A program made the translations under genes and the position numbers. Below are positions 46,709-55,091 of a DNA stretch of 64,000 nt, in pieces. Each line of letters starts with the position of its first letter. The first letter of the stretch is position 1. The notes beneath the pieces were generated by a model. It was not told where the DNA came from. It saw only the letters and a list, made by a program, of their open reading frames with translations, and did not search any database. This stretch comes from an uncultured Prochlorococcus sp. (GTDB lineage: Bacteria; Cyanobacteriota; Cyanobacteriia; PCC-6307; Cyanobiaceae): assembly GCA_902564235.1 (NCBI GenBank), contig CACFAG010000003.1, positions 1 to 64,000 on the forward strand, written 5' to 3'.

Positions 46709-47176
46709 GTGAATCCTAATAAAAAAAACATAGAAATAATTAAACAATTCAATTTATCTCCTCATCCTGAGGGTGGATGGTTTAGAGAGATAGTGAGGAG
46801 TGAGAATTCTCTAATAAGGGAAGATGGCCAAACTAGAAACTTTATTACGGGAATTTATTATCTTTTGGAGAGAGACGCAAAAAGTGCTTGGCACAGAGTA
46901 AAAAATGCTGATGAAATTTGGATTTATTTAAGGGGCGATCCTCTGAATTTATGGTGCCTAGATAATGATAATAAGTTAATAAGAAATTTAATTTTAGATT
47001 CCAATAATCCAGTAGAAATGATCCCATCTGGATATTGGCAAGCTGCAAAAAGTACAGGCGAATTTACTTTAGTGAGTTGTTGTGTTGGCCCGGGCTTTGA
47101 TTTTAAGGATTTTGAATTACTCAGAAATACAAATCATACTTCTAGATTGGATAAAGCAATTAATGATCTTATTTGA
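46709..47176 (+). CDS. Cupin_5/DUF985-like cupin protein
   Basis: FNLSPHPEGGWFREIVRS...SAWHRVKNADEIWIYLRGDPL...PSGYWQAA; GTG start. Confidence 0.8.
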   Translation: MNPNKKNIEIIKQFNLSPHPEGGWFREIVRSENSLIREDGQTRNFITGIYYLLERDAKSAWHRVKNADEIWIYLRGDPLNLWCLDNDNKLIRNLILDSNNPVEMIPSGYWQAAKSTGEFTLVSCCVGPGFDFKDFELLRNTNHTSRLDKAINDLI

Positions 47177-47246
47177 GACATTTTTTTGTTTATATTTTTG
47201 AAATGATCCTTTAGATTTATAAGGCTACTCAATCAATCTATATTTA

Positions 47247-47624
47247 ATGAATAAAAATCCTGTCAAAACAATTGGTATTAATGATGAACCAAGAAAAGAT
47301 TCATACTTAGTATATGTAAATCAGGCTGATGGATTAAAAGGCATCCTTAATAGGGATTTTGATGAATGGTCGAATTTTGATGGTTGGGAAAGTATTTCAG
47401 TTCAGCAATGGATTTTTTCTAGAGCTTTGGAGGTTTTCAGAGGTAAGAAAATTGATATTAAATGCGACTGTTGTAAACATAATGATTTAATCCCAAATGA
47501 TTTTGAGAGTATTAAAAAAGAAAAATGTTTTGGTAAAAAAAGTGCTTACATGATTGAAAAAGTTGTAGATGAAATTGTATTAGCTAAGGCAAGAAGAGAA
47601 AGTGATGGAACATATTCTGCGTAA
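47247..47624 (+). CDS. Hypothetical protein
   Basis: ORF MNKNPVKTIGINDEPRKDSYLVYVNQADGLKGILNRDFDEWSNFDGWESISVQQWIF... Confidence 0.5.
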   Translation: MNKNPVKTIGINDEPRKDSYLVYVNQADGLKGILNRDFDEWSNFDGWESISVQQWIFSRALEVFRGKKIDIKCDCCKHNDLIPNDFESIKKEKCFGKKSAYMIEKVVDEIVLAKARRESDGTYSA

Positions 47625-47660
47625 GATTCATAAATATATACGGAGTGAAAAATCTTTTAC

Positions 47661-47849
47661 TTACCAGTGAAAATTATCAGAAGAACCAATCGTTAAATTT
47701 CTAGTGGACATCTTATGGAACTTAAAGTGTACCGAATCACTGAACTCCTTTTCATCTGAGTAATTAACAAGATCCACTGGGTCGATGTTTTCATCGAACC
47801 ATGCATCATATTCAATATGGTTTGGTTCAGCAAAATAACTCATATCCAA
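47661..47849 (-). CDS. Small hypothetical protein
   Basis: ORF MDMSYFAEPNHIEYDAWFDENIDPVDLVNYSDEKEFSDSVHFKFHKMSTRNLTIGSSDNFHW. Confidence 0.4.
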   Translation of the reverse strand: MDMSYFAEPNHIEYDAWFDENIDPVDLVNYSDEKEFSDSVHFKFHKMSTRNLTIGSSDNFHW

Positions 47850-47983
47850 TTAATAGCTTTCAAAAAATATATAAACGGTACAAGCGATACCAAATTAACA
47901 TTCTTAATTTTTAGATAATCCATATTTTTAACTTTTTCATAAAGAATAGTTGCTAGAAAGATAGGAGAAATATCTATAAATTA

Positions 47984-48337
47984 ATGTCTCTAGATACAAC
48001 CATGGTTTCTATCCATCCCCACTTCACAATCAAGGATGGGAAGATGGACCAGTGCATAGCTCTTTTAGAAGAAATTTTGGTACTGACAAAAGCTAATGAA
48101 CCTGATTGCCTTTTCTTTAATATCACTACATGCGGTTCAGATAAGGCTTATGTAAGAGAGGCATATAAAGATGGTGCTGCCGCTTTATTTCATCTCAAAA
48201 ATATGGGACATATGATTCCCAAGCTTTTTGAAGTGTCAGATATTACTGTGCAGGTCCAAGGCCCAGCTAAGGAGATTGAACCCTTGAAGGAAATACTCCC
48301 AGACGCTGATTTCTATGAAGCAATATCTGGATTCTGA
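47984..48337 (+). CDS. Antibiotic biosynthesis monooxygenase-like (dimeric alpha-beta barrel) protein
   Basis: VSIHPHFTIKDGKMDQCIALLEEILVLTKANEPDCLFFNITTCGSDKAYVREAYKDGAAALFHLKN. Confidence 0.6.
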   Translation: MSLDTTMVSIHPHFTIKDGKMDQCIALLEEILVLTKANEPDCLFFNITTCGSDKAYVREAYKDGAAALFHLKNMGHMIPKLFEVSDITVQVQGPAKEIEPLKEILPDADFYEAISGF

Positions 48338-48368
48338 TTTAGATTGTATATATTGACAGTCGATCGCT

Positions 48369-48392
48369 AGGGGCTTTTAGTCCCTTTTTTAT
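48369..48392 (+). terminator. Intrinsic terminator
   Basis: AGGGGCttttAGTCCCTTTTTT immediately after the 48337 stop. Confidence 0.6.
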
Positions 48393-48467
48393 TTAGGAAT
48401 TCAAAATAAATCAATCTTCCCTTTACTTATATCAAGTAGCTTTATTATCAGCACAAAAATTATTTTT

Positions 48468-48815
48468 ATGGCATCAACTTTTTATATTGTTCATCATGAA
48501 TTTAAGGCAGGAAAAGCTGAAAAATGGTGGGAAACAGCTTATGCGGCAATGTCACCAGGTGGTGGATGGGATGATGCGGTAGCAGCTAATAAAGAAAAAG
48601 GATTTTTTAACCATTCTGCAAATGCAGTAACTAAAACTGGTCCTGTATATTGTTTTTGGGAAGTAAAAGAGGGTATTTCAGCTGAGGAGTTTCAGGAGTT
48701 TATAGACGGTCCCTCTGGTCCAGGTTTCGGACAAGATGCTCTGATGAATATCTGTAAACCAATTGACACATCATTAATGAATGGACAAACACCTTATCCA
48801 CCAGTTTTTTCTTGA
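48468..48815 (+). CDS. Small ferredoxin-like-fold protein, conserved in marine picocyanobacteria (function unknown)
   Basis: ORF ASTFYIVHHEFKAGKAEKWWETAYAAMSPGGGWDDAVAANKEKGFFNHSANAVTKTGPVYCFWEVKEG. Confidence 0.55.
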   Translation: MASTFYIVHHEFKAGKAEKWWETAYAAMSPGGGWDDAVAANKEKGFFNHSANAVTKTGPVYCFWEVKEGISAEEFQEFIDGPSGPGFGQDALMNICKPIDTSLMNGQTPYPPVFS

Positions 48816-48862
48816 TTATTGACACTCTATCTAGAATAGGGAGCAATTAGCTCCTTTTTATT

Positions 48863-49141
48863 ATGTCTCTTGAAACTACCGTTTTCACATTCAAAATTAG
48901 TGTCCCTTTTGAAGAATGGGCTGCGGTTTATGATAGCGAAGAAAATATACAAATGAATAAAGAGCGCGGAATTATTTGCTTATACAAAGGTGTAAAGAAA
49001 GATGATCCAACAAGTGTAATTCTTATTGAGCAGGGTGAAGAAGGTAAATCAATAGCTATGTTTGAAGATCCTGCAGTGAAACCATTAATTGAGAGTGCAG
49101 GTCATATTTACGATTCAACGGTTATATCCAGTTATTTTTGA
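48863..49141 (+). CDS. DUF3764-like small protein
   Basis: ORF MSLETTVFTFKISVPFEEWAAVYDSEENIQMNKERGIICLYKGVKKDDPTSVILIEQGEEGKSIAMFED; family recalled only. Confidence 0.55.
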   Translation: MSLETTVFTFKISVPFEEWAAVYDSEENIQMNKERGIICLYKGVKKDDPTSVILIEQGEEGKSIAMFEDPAVKPLIESAGHIYDSTVISSYF

Positions 49142-49722
49142 AGTAAAAAGCTTTAAAAATTTCAGATACTGTTTTAATTGCTCTTTTGAAAGGAAATAAT
49201 CTTGATTTAAAATCAATGCTTGAAAAAGATGGATTAATTAAAACGAATATGAAAAAAGAAGTTACTTATAGAATTAATTTCTGCAGAGAGGAAATAAAAA
49301 AACTATTCCAAAGTTAATTAAGAAATTACCAGAGTGTGTTGTATTGGATCAAGAGAGAATAGAAAATTTAACAAGGGTGTTTCCTCTGCAGTATTTAAGT
49401 ATGTTTGAGCAATTTAGCAAATAAAAGCAATGAAACTTTTATTATTGACTCCTATATTCAAACGTTTTAAAAAAAGTGCTTTTTTCTCATCACTTAATCA
49501 GAATACTTGTCCTGTTTATGATGCTGAAGAAATAAAAAAACAAGAACAACAAGAAGCTATTAGAAAGTTATACCCATAAAAAAAGGGCGATAGCTTCGCC
49601 CCAGTCAAAAAGCAGGATAATCCCCATCACCCGGCCTTTTTAAAATCCTAGCACTACATATAGTGTTTGTAAGTAATAAAAATTTACTATTGGTGGAGTT
49701 GTTTGTTTCTAATTAATTTGTC

Positions 49723-50157
49723 ATGATGGAAATCCCCATCACTCAGGCTCGCAAGAGTCTTTTTTTTATGTCTAGTTTTGGATCAGACACTCCATTTATG
49801 CTTCTTGCAAAACTTAAAGTTAAGGAAGATAAGGTTGCAGAATACTTAGAAATTGCAGATAAGACAGATAAAGCTGTTGAAGCTGGCGAACAAGGAATGC
49901 TCCATCATACTTTTGATCAAGACCCTGATGATCCTCTTCGTTTCGTATGGTCAGAAGTTTATAAAAATGATGATGCTTTACTAGCTCATTTAGCTAATCC
50001 AGCATTAGGTGTTTATCTTGAAGCTCATGCTGAACTAGGAACTGATTTTTCTGTTGAATTTTACGGAACTGTGGGAGATAAAGTTATTGAAGCTATGAAC
50101 GGAACAGGAGTTCCATATAAGATCTTTAAAACAAAATTAGGATATAGCAGAGTTTAA
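49723..50157 (+). CDS. Antibiotic biosynthesis monooxygenase (ABM) domain protein; true start probably the internal ATG at 49768
   Basis: MSSFGSDTPFMLLAKLKVKEDKVAEYLEIADKTDKAVEAGEQGMLHHTFDQDPDDPLRFVWSEVYKNDDALLAHLANP. Confidence 0.8.
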   Translation: MMEIPITQARKSLFFMSSFGSDTPFMLLAKLKVKEDKVAEYLEIADKTDKAVEAGEQGMLHHTFDQDPDDPLRFVWSEVYKNDDALLAHLANPALGVYLEAHAELGTDFSVEFYGTVGDKVIEAMNGTGVPYKIFKTKLGYSRV

Positions 50158-50539
50158 TGATGAGAGTATTAATTAATTAATTCGACTAAATTATTAATAA
50201 GAATCTTAGTGCTAGAGGTAACCATAGACATAGAAGAAGTATTAGTAAAATAGTAATAGCATGGATATTTGGAATAAAATGCTCTTTTAAAATTTGTGTT
50301 TTCATAATTTATCTCGCCTTCTTAAGTTTGATTTCTCTTCTGATAAGCAATGCTATGACTACAACACACATGTTCATTAGAAATACGTCTAATGGCATTT
50401 AATAAAAAAGTCTCTATTTAATTATTAGCAAGATTTTTGATCTACGAATCAAGAAATTATTACTAATATTTATTGGCTTAATAAAACGAATTTAAAAATT
50501 AAATTTATGCTTAAATATCTCATAACTTTTAACTATTAA

Positions 50540-50842
50540 ATGGCTTATTCAGAAACAAGAATAGTAATAGGTGGTCTAGCACATGTACCTGTTCTTATCT
50601 TTATAGCCAATTTTTTAAAAGGTAAGTTTGAAATTAAAACCGAAGAGAAAAAAGATACTGTAGTTAAAGGAGAGCCAGTTAAAATTATTGAGGTAAAAAA
50701 TACTGTAGTTAAAGAAGTTAAAGCAGAAGCTATAAAAGAAATCTCAAATAAGCTGGACAGTATTGAACAGAAGGCTGATGAGGTTTATGAAAAGGTAAAG
50801 AAGAAAAAGAAAGATAAGAAGAAGAAGAAAAATAATAACTAA
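50540..50842 (+). CDS. Hypothetical protein with Lys-rich C-terminal tail
   Basis: ORF MAYSETRIVIGGLAHVPVLIFIANFLKGKF...VYEKVKKKKKDKKKKKNNN. Confidence 0.55.
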   Translation: MAYSETRIVIGGLAHVPVLIFIANFLKGKFEIKTEEKKDTVVKGEPVKIIEVKNTVVKEVKAEAIKEISNKLDSIEQKADEVYEKVKKKKKDKKKKKNNN

Positions 50843-51024
50843 ATTGAGATCCTATCAAGCATCAATACATCTTGTGCTTGGATTGTATCTCTTTTATCTT
50901 CGTCTTCGGGGTCTTTATAAGATTCAATTTCAGCTTGAATTTTTCTCTTGTAAACTCCTTTGATATAGTCAATTTCTCTATTCTTTTTATTCAAGATTGA
51001 GAATGGTGATCTTTTTAAGTTCAT
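50839..51024 (-). CDS. Small hypothetical protein
   Basis: ORF MNLKRSPFSILNKKNREIDYIKGVYKRKIQAEIESYKDPEDEDKRDTIQAQDVLMLDRISI. Confidence 0.45.
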   Translation of the reverse strand: MNLKRSPFSILNKKNREIDYIKGVYKRKIQAEIESYKDPEDEDKRDTIQAQDVLMLDRISI

Positions 51025-51051
51025 AACTTTCTTCTAATAAATAAGTTTTGA

Positions 51052-51189
51052 TCAGCTCCAGTTCTTATCAGATTCAACAACGCTATCCAATGTTTGCTGA
51101 TTCCTGATTTCTTCTTCAAGAAGTTCTTCTTCTGATCTTTCTTCAATCTCAGATTTATAATCTTCTTTTAGTGTGGATTTGGTAGACAT
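51052..51189 (-). CDS. Small acidic hypothetical protein (45 aa)
   Basis: MSTKSTLKEDYKSEIEERSEEELLEEEIRNQQTLDSVVESDKNWS. Confidence 0.45.
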   Translation of the reverse strand: MSTKSTLKEDYKSEIEERSEEELLEEEIRNQQTLDSVVESDKNWS

Positions 51190-51674
51190 TTGCTCATGAC
51201 GACTACATCTATGTTCTAACTAGTTAGAGAGGCCATTCGACTAATAAATATGTACGGTTTGAGGTACTCCATTATACGGATAAAGGATCAACAATTAAAT
51301 TTGAATATAGTTAGAATCTTGAGTTGTTTACTGATTAACAGTCGATTTAAATAAGAATGCAAATTGCTGGTTTTTGTGAAAATTTTTCTCTTCTCAGGTT
51401 TAGTTGATGACTACAGAATAAAGAAAAATCTTTTTGCAATTTCTCCCAATCATGCAATAAAGGTTTTGCAGTAGAAGTATCCACAAGCTTCAACCATATC
51501 TAGATGAACTTGATGAGGATGAAAAAAATAGAGCAGAGCAATTTGCTGAAAAATATTTAAATGATTAAAAATTAATAATTAATAATATAGATTTATAACT
51601 CACAAAAAAAATATCAAAATTTCATTAGATAAAAAGACAATATCATTTAAAAATTTGAATTAATTATTTTCTTA

Positions 51675-51869
51675 TTAGAGCATGTCATTGAGCATATAGT
51701 TCCAGTCAACGACCCCACCATCTTTTTTTGTCTCTTGATCTAACTTTCGTAATTCTTTTCTGATTTCTTGCATTTCTTTAGGATATTTGTGGTCATTCTT
51801 TGCGTAAGGATCACTAGTGTAGTTACCAATATTTTCTCTAGTAAATAGTTCCATAGTTTTGTTGATCAA
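51675..51869 (-). CDS. Small hypothetical protein
   Basis: ORF MELFTRENIGNYTSDPYAKNDHKYPKEMQEIRKELRKLDQETKKDGGVVDWNYMLNDML. Confidence 0.5.
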   Translation of the reverse strand: MINKTMELFTRENIGNYTSDPYAKNDHKYPKEMQEIRKELRKLDQETKKDGGVVDWNYMLNDML

Positions 51870-52008
51870 GATTGTCTATTTTAATTTTTTTGTTTAGTTC
51901 TAAATAACTTTTCTCATAATACAAATATACTTCTTGCGCACCATTATTTCGTTTGGCAATATAAGTAACCGACTCCAAAATTGGCACATCAACATAAGAT
52001 GTTTCCAT
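51838..52008 (-). CDS. Small hypothetical protein (56 aa)
   Basis: METSYVDVPILESVTYIAKRNNGAQEVYLYYEKSYLELNKKIKIDNLDQQNYGTIY. Confidence 0.4.
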   Translation of the reverse strand: METSYVDVPILESVTYIAKRNNGAQEVYLYYEKSYLELNKKIKIDNLDQQNYGTIY

Positions 52009-52109
52009 TAATGGCCAGATAGAAACGAAAGAATAAAAGTCAGGGATTTTCTAATAATTTTTCTTTCGGTTCAGCTGTTAAAAAGCTCCTACACACATAC
52101 TGATAGACA

Positions 52110-52895
52110 ATGAAAATTATTAAGAGACTCAGGTCGCTGCCAGGCGATTCTCTGGGTGTTATACGCCGCACCCCGCCACTTGTTTTCGCAATGGCTGTCT
52201 TATCTCTCGGAGGTTTTATAGGCGCCTCCACGGTCCTTGTGAGAGGGTTCAGAACGGTTGAGAATACTATCACTGTTACAGGTGCAAGTACTGAAAGTTT
52301 TGAGAGTGATATTGCAAAATGGTCAGTCCAGGTAAAGACCTCAGGTAAAACTCAGATTGACTCATTTACCAAGCACAAGGAGTCCATTAATAAGACAATG
52401 GAATTCCTTAAAGCCAATGGAATTGAGGACAGCGTAAAGCAGGATGTTTATCTTGGCCCTGCGAGTATCAGTGAATATAAAACTAGGAATCCTAAGACTA
52501 ATGAAATCATTAGAACTGAATGGATTACTTATCAGAATATTGAGATTGAAAGTAGGGATGTTTATAACATCCAGAAGACTCATAGTCAGATAACAGAATT
52601 GCTCGGCAAAGGGGTAAGGGTGAAACCAAGCCGTCCTGAATTCACTTATTCAAAGCTGGCTGACAAGCGCGTTGACATGCTTGCTAAGGCAGCAAAGGAT
52701 GCACGAATCAGAGCTGAGGCTATTGCGCTTCAGGCAGGATCTGAAGTAGGTGGTTTGAAGAGAGTTAATACTGGAGTTTTCCAGATAACTGTTCCGAATT
52801 CCACCAAGGTAAGCAGTTGGGGTTCTTATGATACCACTACTATCAAGAAAGACATAACTGCTGTTATGGGAGTAACTTTTGCTGTGAAGAAGTAA
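52110..52895 (+). CDS. SIMPL-domain (DUF541) periplasmic/membrane-anchored protein
   Basis: N-terminal TM, ITVTGASTESFESDIAKWSVQVKTSGKTQ, AAKDARIRAEAIALQAGSEVGGLKRVNTGVFQI. Confidence 0.8.
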   Translation: MKIIKRLRSLPGDSLGVIRRTPPLVFAMAVLSLGGFIGASTVLVRGFRTVENTITVTGASTESFESDIAKWSVQVKTSGKTQIDSFTKHKESINKTMEFLKANGIEDSVKQDVYLGPASISEYKTRNPKTNEIIRTEWITYQNIEIESRDVYNIQKTHSQITELLGKGVRVKPSRPEFTYSKLADKRVDMLAKAAKDARIRAEAIALQAGSEVGGLKRVNTGVFQITVPNSTKVSSWGSYDTTTIKKDITAVMGVTFAVKK

Positions 52896-52988
52896 CTTAT
52901 GGAGTCTTTTTTCTGCCCTTTAGAATCATCAATAAGGGCAGACCAATAAGCATCAGACTCCCATCAATAAATAAAAAAGTATTTAGAT

Positions 52989-53192
52989 TCATTTATCCAT
53001 TCCTTCCGGGGTATCCCAATTTAGGGGTATCCCTTTTTTAACTGGTTCTTTTTTCATATCAACCATCTCTTTTCTAATTTTGTTGTAGTAGGCCAACTCT
53101 TCTGGATCATCAGAACCCAGACCATAATTCATGGTCGCTGCAAGATAAATTCTGTGCATCCGGTATGACGATAGTGGCATTACTGAAGACAA
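52989..53192 (-). CDS. Small hypothetical protein
   Basis: ORF MSSVMPLSSYRMHRIYLAATMNYGLGSDDPEELAYYNKIRKEMVDMKKEPVKKGIPLNWDTPEGMDK. Confidence 0.45.
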   Translation of the reverse strand: MSSVMPLSSYRMHRIYLAATMNYGLGSDDPEELAYYNKIRKEMVDMKKEPVKKGIPLNWDTPEGMDK

Positions 53193-53391
53193 TCTCTGTT
53201 AAATATATATGAATTTAAGGCAAAATGCTGACCTCTGAGATCTTAGTCATACCAGTCAATTGCGCAACCCCTCCATAATACACGGGGAGAAGGGGTAAAA
53301 GACAAGAAATTTAGAGGGGACTACTTACTGGATGTGTATACATCATCATTGTAAGTAGGGGCAAATAACCACAATCAACAACAACTAAAAC

Positions 53392-53450
53392 ACCTATATA
53401 AATTACGTGGGTATGTGTGTAAACACATAATGCACGTACTGTATATAGGT
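53392..53450. repeat. 59-bp interrupted palindrome upstream of vsr
   Basis: ACCTATATA-aatt-ACGTG-gg-TATGTGT-gtaa-ACACATA-atg-CACGT-actg-TATATAGGT; all three arm pairs are perfect complements. Confidence 0.85.
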
Positions 53451-53457
53451 ACCTATA
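53444..53457. promoter_or_regulatory. 14-bp perfect palindrome, candidate operator
   Basis: TATAGGTACCTATA, 40 bp upstream of the vsr start, overlapping the right arm of the 59-bp palindrome. Confidence 0.5.
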
Positions 53458-53496
53458 GGGTGATGGTGAGTATATTGTTTAAAACTGATTGGTTAG

Positions 53497-53913
53497 ATGA
53501 GTAGTGAAGTAATACATAAGGTAAGTGAACAGAGATCAAGGAATATGTCTGCTATTAAATCGAAGAATACAAAGCCTGAAATCAAGGTAAGAAAAGCTCT
53601 ACATTCTATGGGATATAGATTCAGACTTCATTCAAAAGATTTACCTGGGTCTCCAGATATCGTACTCCCAAAATATAAAACTGTTATCTTTGTCCACGGA
53701 TGTTTCTGGCATAGGCATGAGAATTGCAAGTATGCCTCCACTCCAAAAACAAGGCAGGAATTCTGGAACAAAAAATTCACAGAAAATATAAAAAGGGATT
53801 TGGAAATTCAGGATAAAATAAAAAATCTTGATTGGAGATCTGTTGTTATCTGGGAATGTGAAACAAAAAATATAGAAAATTTAAGAGATAAAATAATTGA
53901 TGTTTTTAGTTAA
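53497..53913 (+). CDS. vsr: Very short patch repair (Vsr) endonuclease
   Basis: RSRNMSAIKSKNTKPEIKVRKALHSMGYRFRLHSKDLPGSPDIVLPKYKTVIFVHGCFWHRHENCKYASTPKTRQEFW. Confidence 0.96.
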   Translation: MSSEVIHKVSEQRSRNMSAIKSKNTKPEIKVRKALHSMGYRFRLHSKDLPGSPDIVLPKYKTVIFVHGCFWHRHENCKYASTPKTRQEFWNKKFTENIKRDLEIQDKIKNLDWRSVVIWECETKNIENLRDKIIDVFS

Positions 53914-55077
53914 TAAATTGGTTGACTTTATAAATCTCGGTGCCATAGTTAATAAGAATTTAAGAGAAGAAAGATTCAAAAATCTCAAGTTAAAAAAATA
54001 AATACTGTTCAAAATAAATTTGAATTTATTGATCTTTTTGCGGGTATAGGTGGCTTTAGAAAAGGGTTTGAATCAATAGGTGGAAATTGTGTTTTTACAA
54101 GTGAAATAGATAAATTTGCTCAAGAAACTTACAAAGCTAACTTCCAGACAAATCATTTATTTACTGGAGATATTAGAGATGTGGATACAAAATCAATCCC
54201 AAGACATGATGTTTTGCTGGCTGGGTTTCCATGCCAGCCTTTCAGCCTCGCAGGAGTAAGTAAAAAAAATTCACTCGGTAAATCACATGGTTTTGATTGC
54301 AAGATCCAGGGAACTTTATTTTTCGAAATTGCAAGAATTCTTGAGCATCATAGACCTAAGGCATTTCTTTTGGAAAACGTAAAAAATCTCAAAAGTCATG
54401 ATAAAGGCCAGACCTTTGAAACCATTCTTGATGTATTAGAAAATAAACTTGGTTATAAAGTTCAACATCGCATAATTAATGCAAAATCTTTTGTCCCTCA
54501 AAATAGACAGAGAATTTATATCGTCGGTTTTAGGGAAGAAAATAATTTTAATTTTGATGATTTAATTATTCCAGATATTTCTGATGGCCCAATATTATCT
54601 TCAGTGCTTCATCCAGAAGATGGATCCGAAACTTTTGAAGAACCATATACTATTCCTAATCTTTCAAAAGTAAATGAGAAATACACCATCACGAGTAAAT
54701 TATGGGATTATCTCAGAATGTATGAAAAAAAGCATAAAGCCAAAGGAAATGGATTTGGGTTTGGATTATGTAAGCGTGAAGATGTTGCTAGAACTTTATC
54801 TGCCAGATACCACAAAGATGGAGCTGAGATATTGATATATCAGGGGGATAAAAAGAATCCAAGAAGACTTACTCCAAGAGAATGCTCAAGATTGATGGGT
54901 TTTGATGAAAAAGGCGAATCAAACTTTGTAATTCCAGTTTCTGATTCTCAGGCATATAGACAATTTGGTAATTCGGTTGTTGTTCCTGTTATCGAAGAGA
55001 TTGCAAAATTAATGTCTAAAAATATTTTTGAAGATCTGAATAAAAAGAGAGAGAGAAATTTGCCTATATGTGCATAA
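53900..55077 (+). CDS. dcm: DNA (cytosine-5) methyltransferase; translation from the ATG at 53900 requires a -1 frameshift at A7 (53992-53998)
   Basis: Frame 0 [33 protein letters not shown]-stop(53999-54001); -1 frame [29 protein letters not shown] (motif I), [11 protein letters not shown] (motif IV), LLENVKNL (VI), [12 protein letters not shown] (VIII), [10 protein letters not shown] (X). The ORF-track start at 54181 (GTG) lacks motif I. Confidence 0.85.
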
Positions 55078-55091
55078 ATTCTTTATCAATT

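Noticed and set aside
49431-49579. Apparent small ORF KLLLLTPIFKRFKKSAFFSSLNQNTCPVYDAEEIKKQEQQEAIRKLYP
   Set aside because: The ATG at 49431 is out of frame with the long reading frame and hits TGA after a few codons; no good in-frame start, so not called as a CDS.
50161-53400. Search for a left attachment site duplicating the tRNA-Thr 3' end (tgccctcgtcgggacttgaaccc)
   Set aside because: No copy spotted by eye in the left flank of the island, so no att pair is claimed; the boundary at about 51.9 kb is only inferred.
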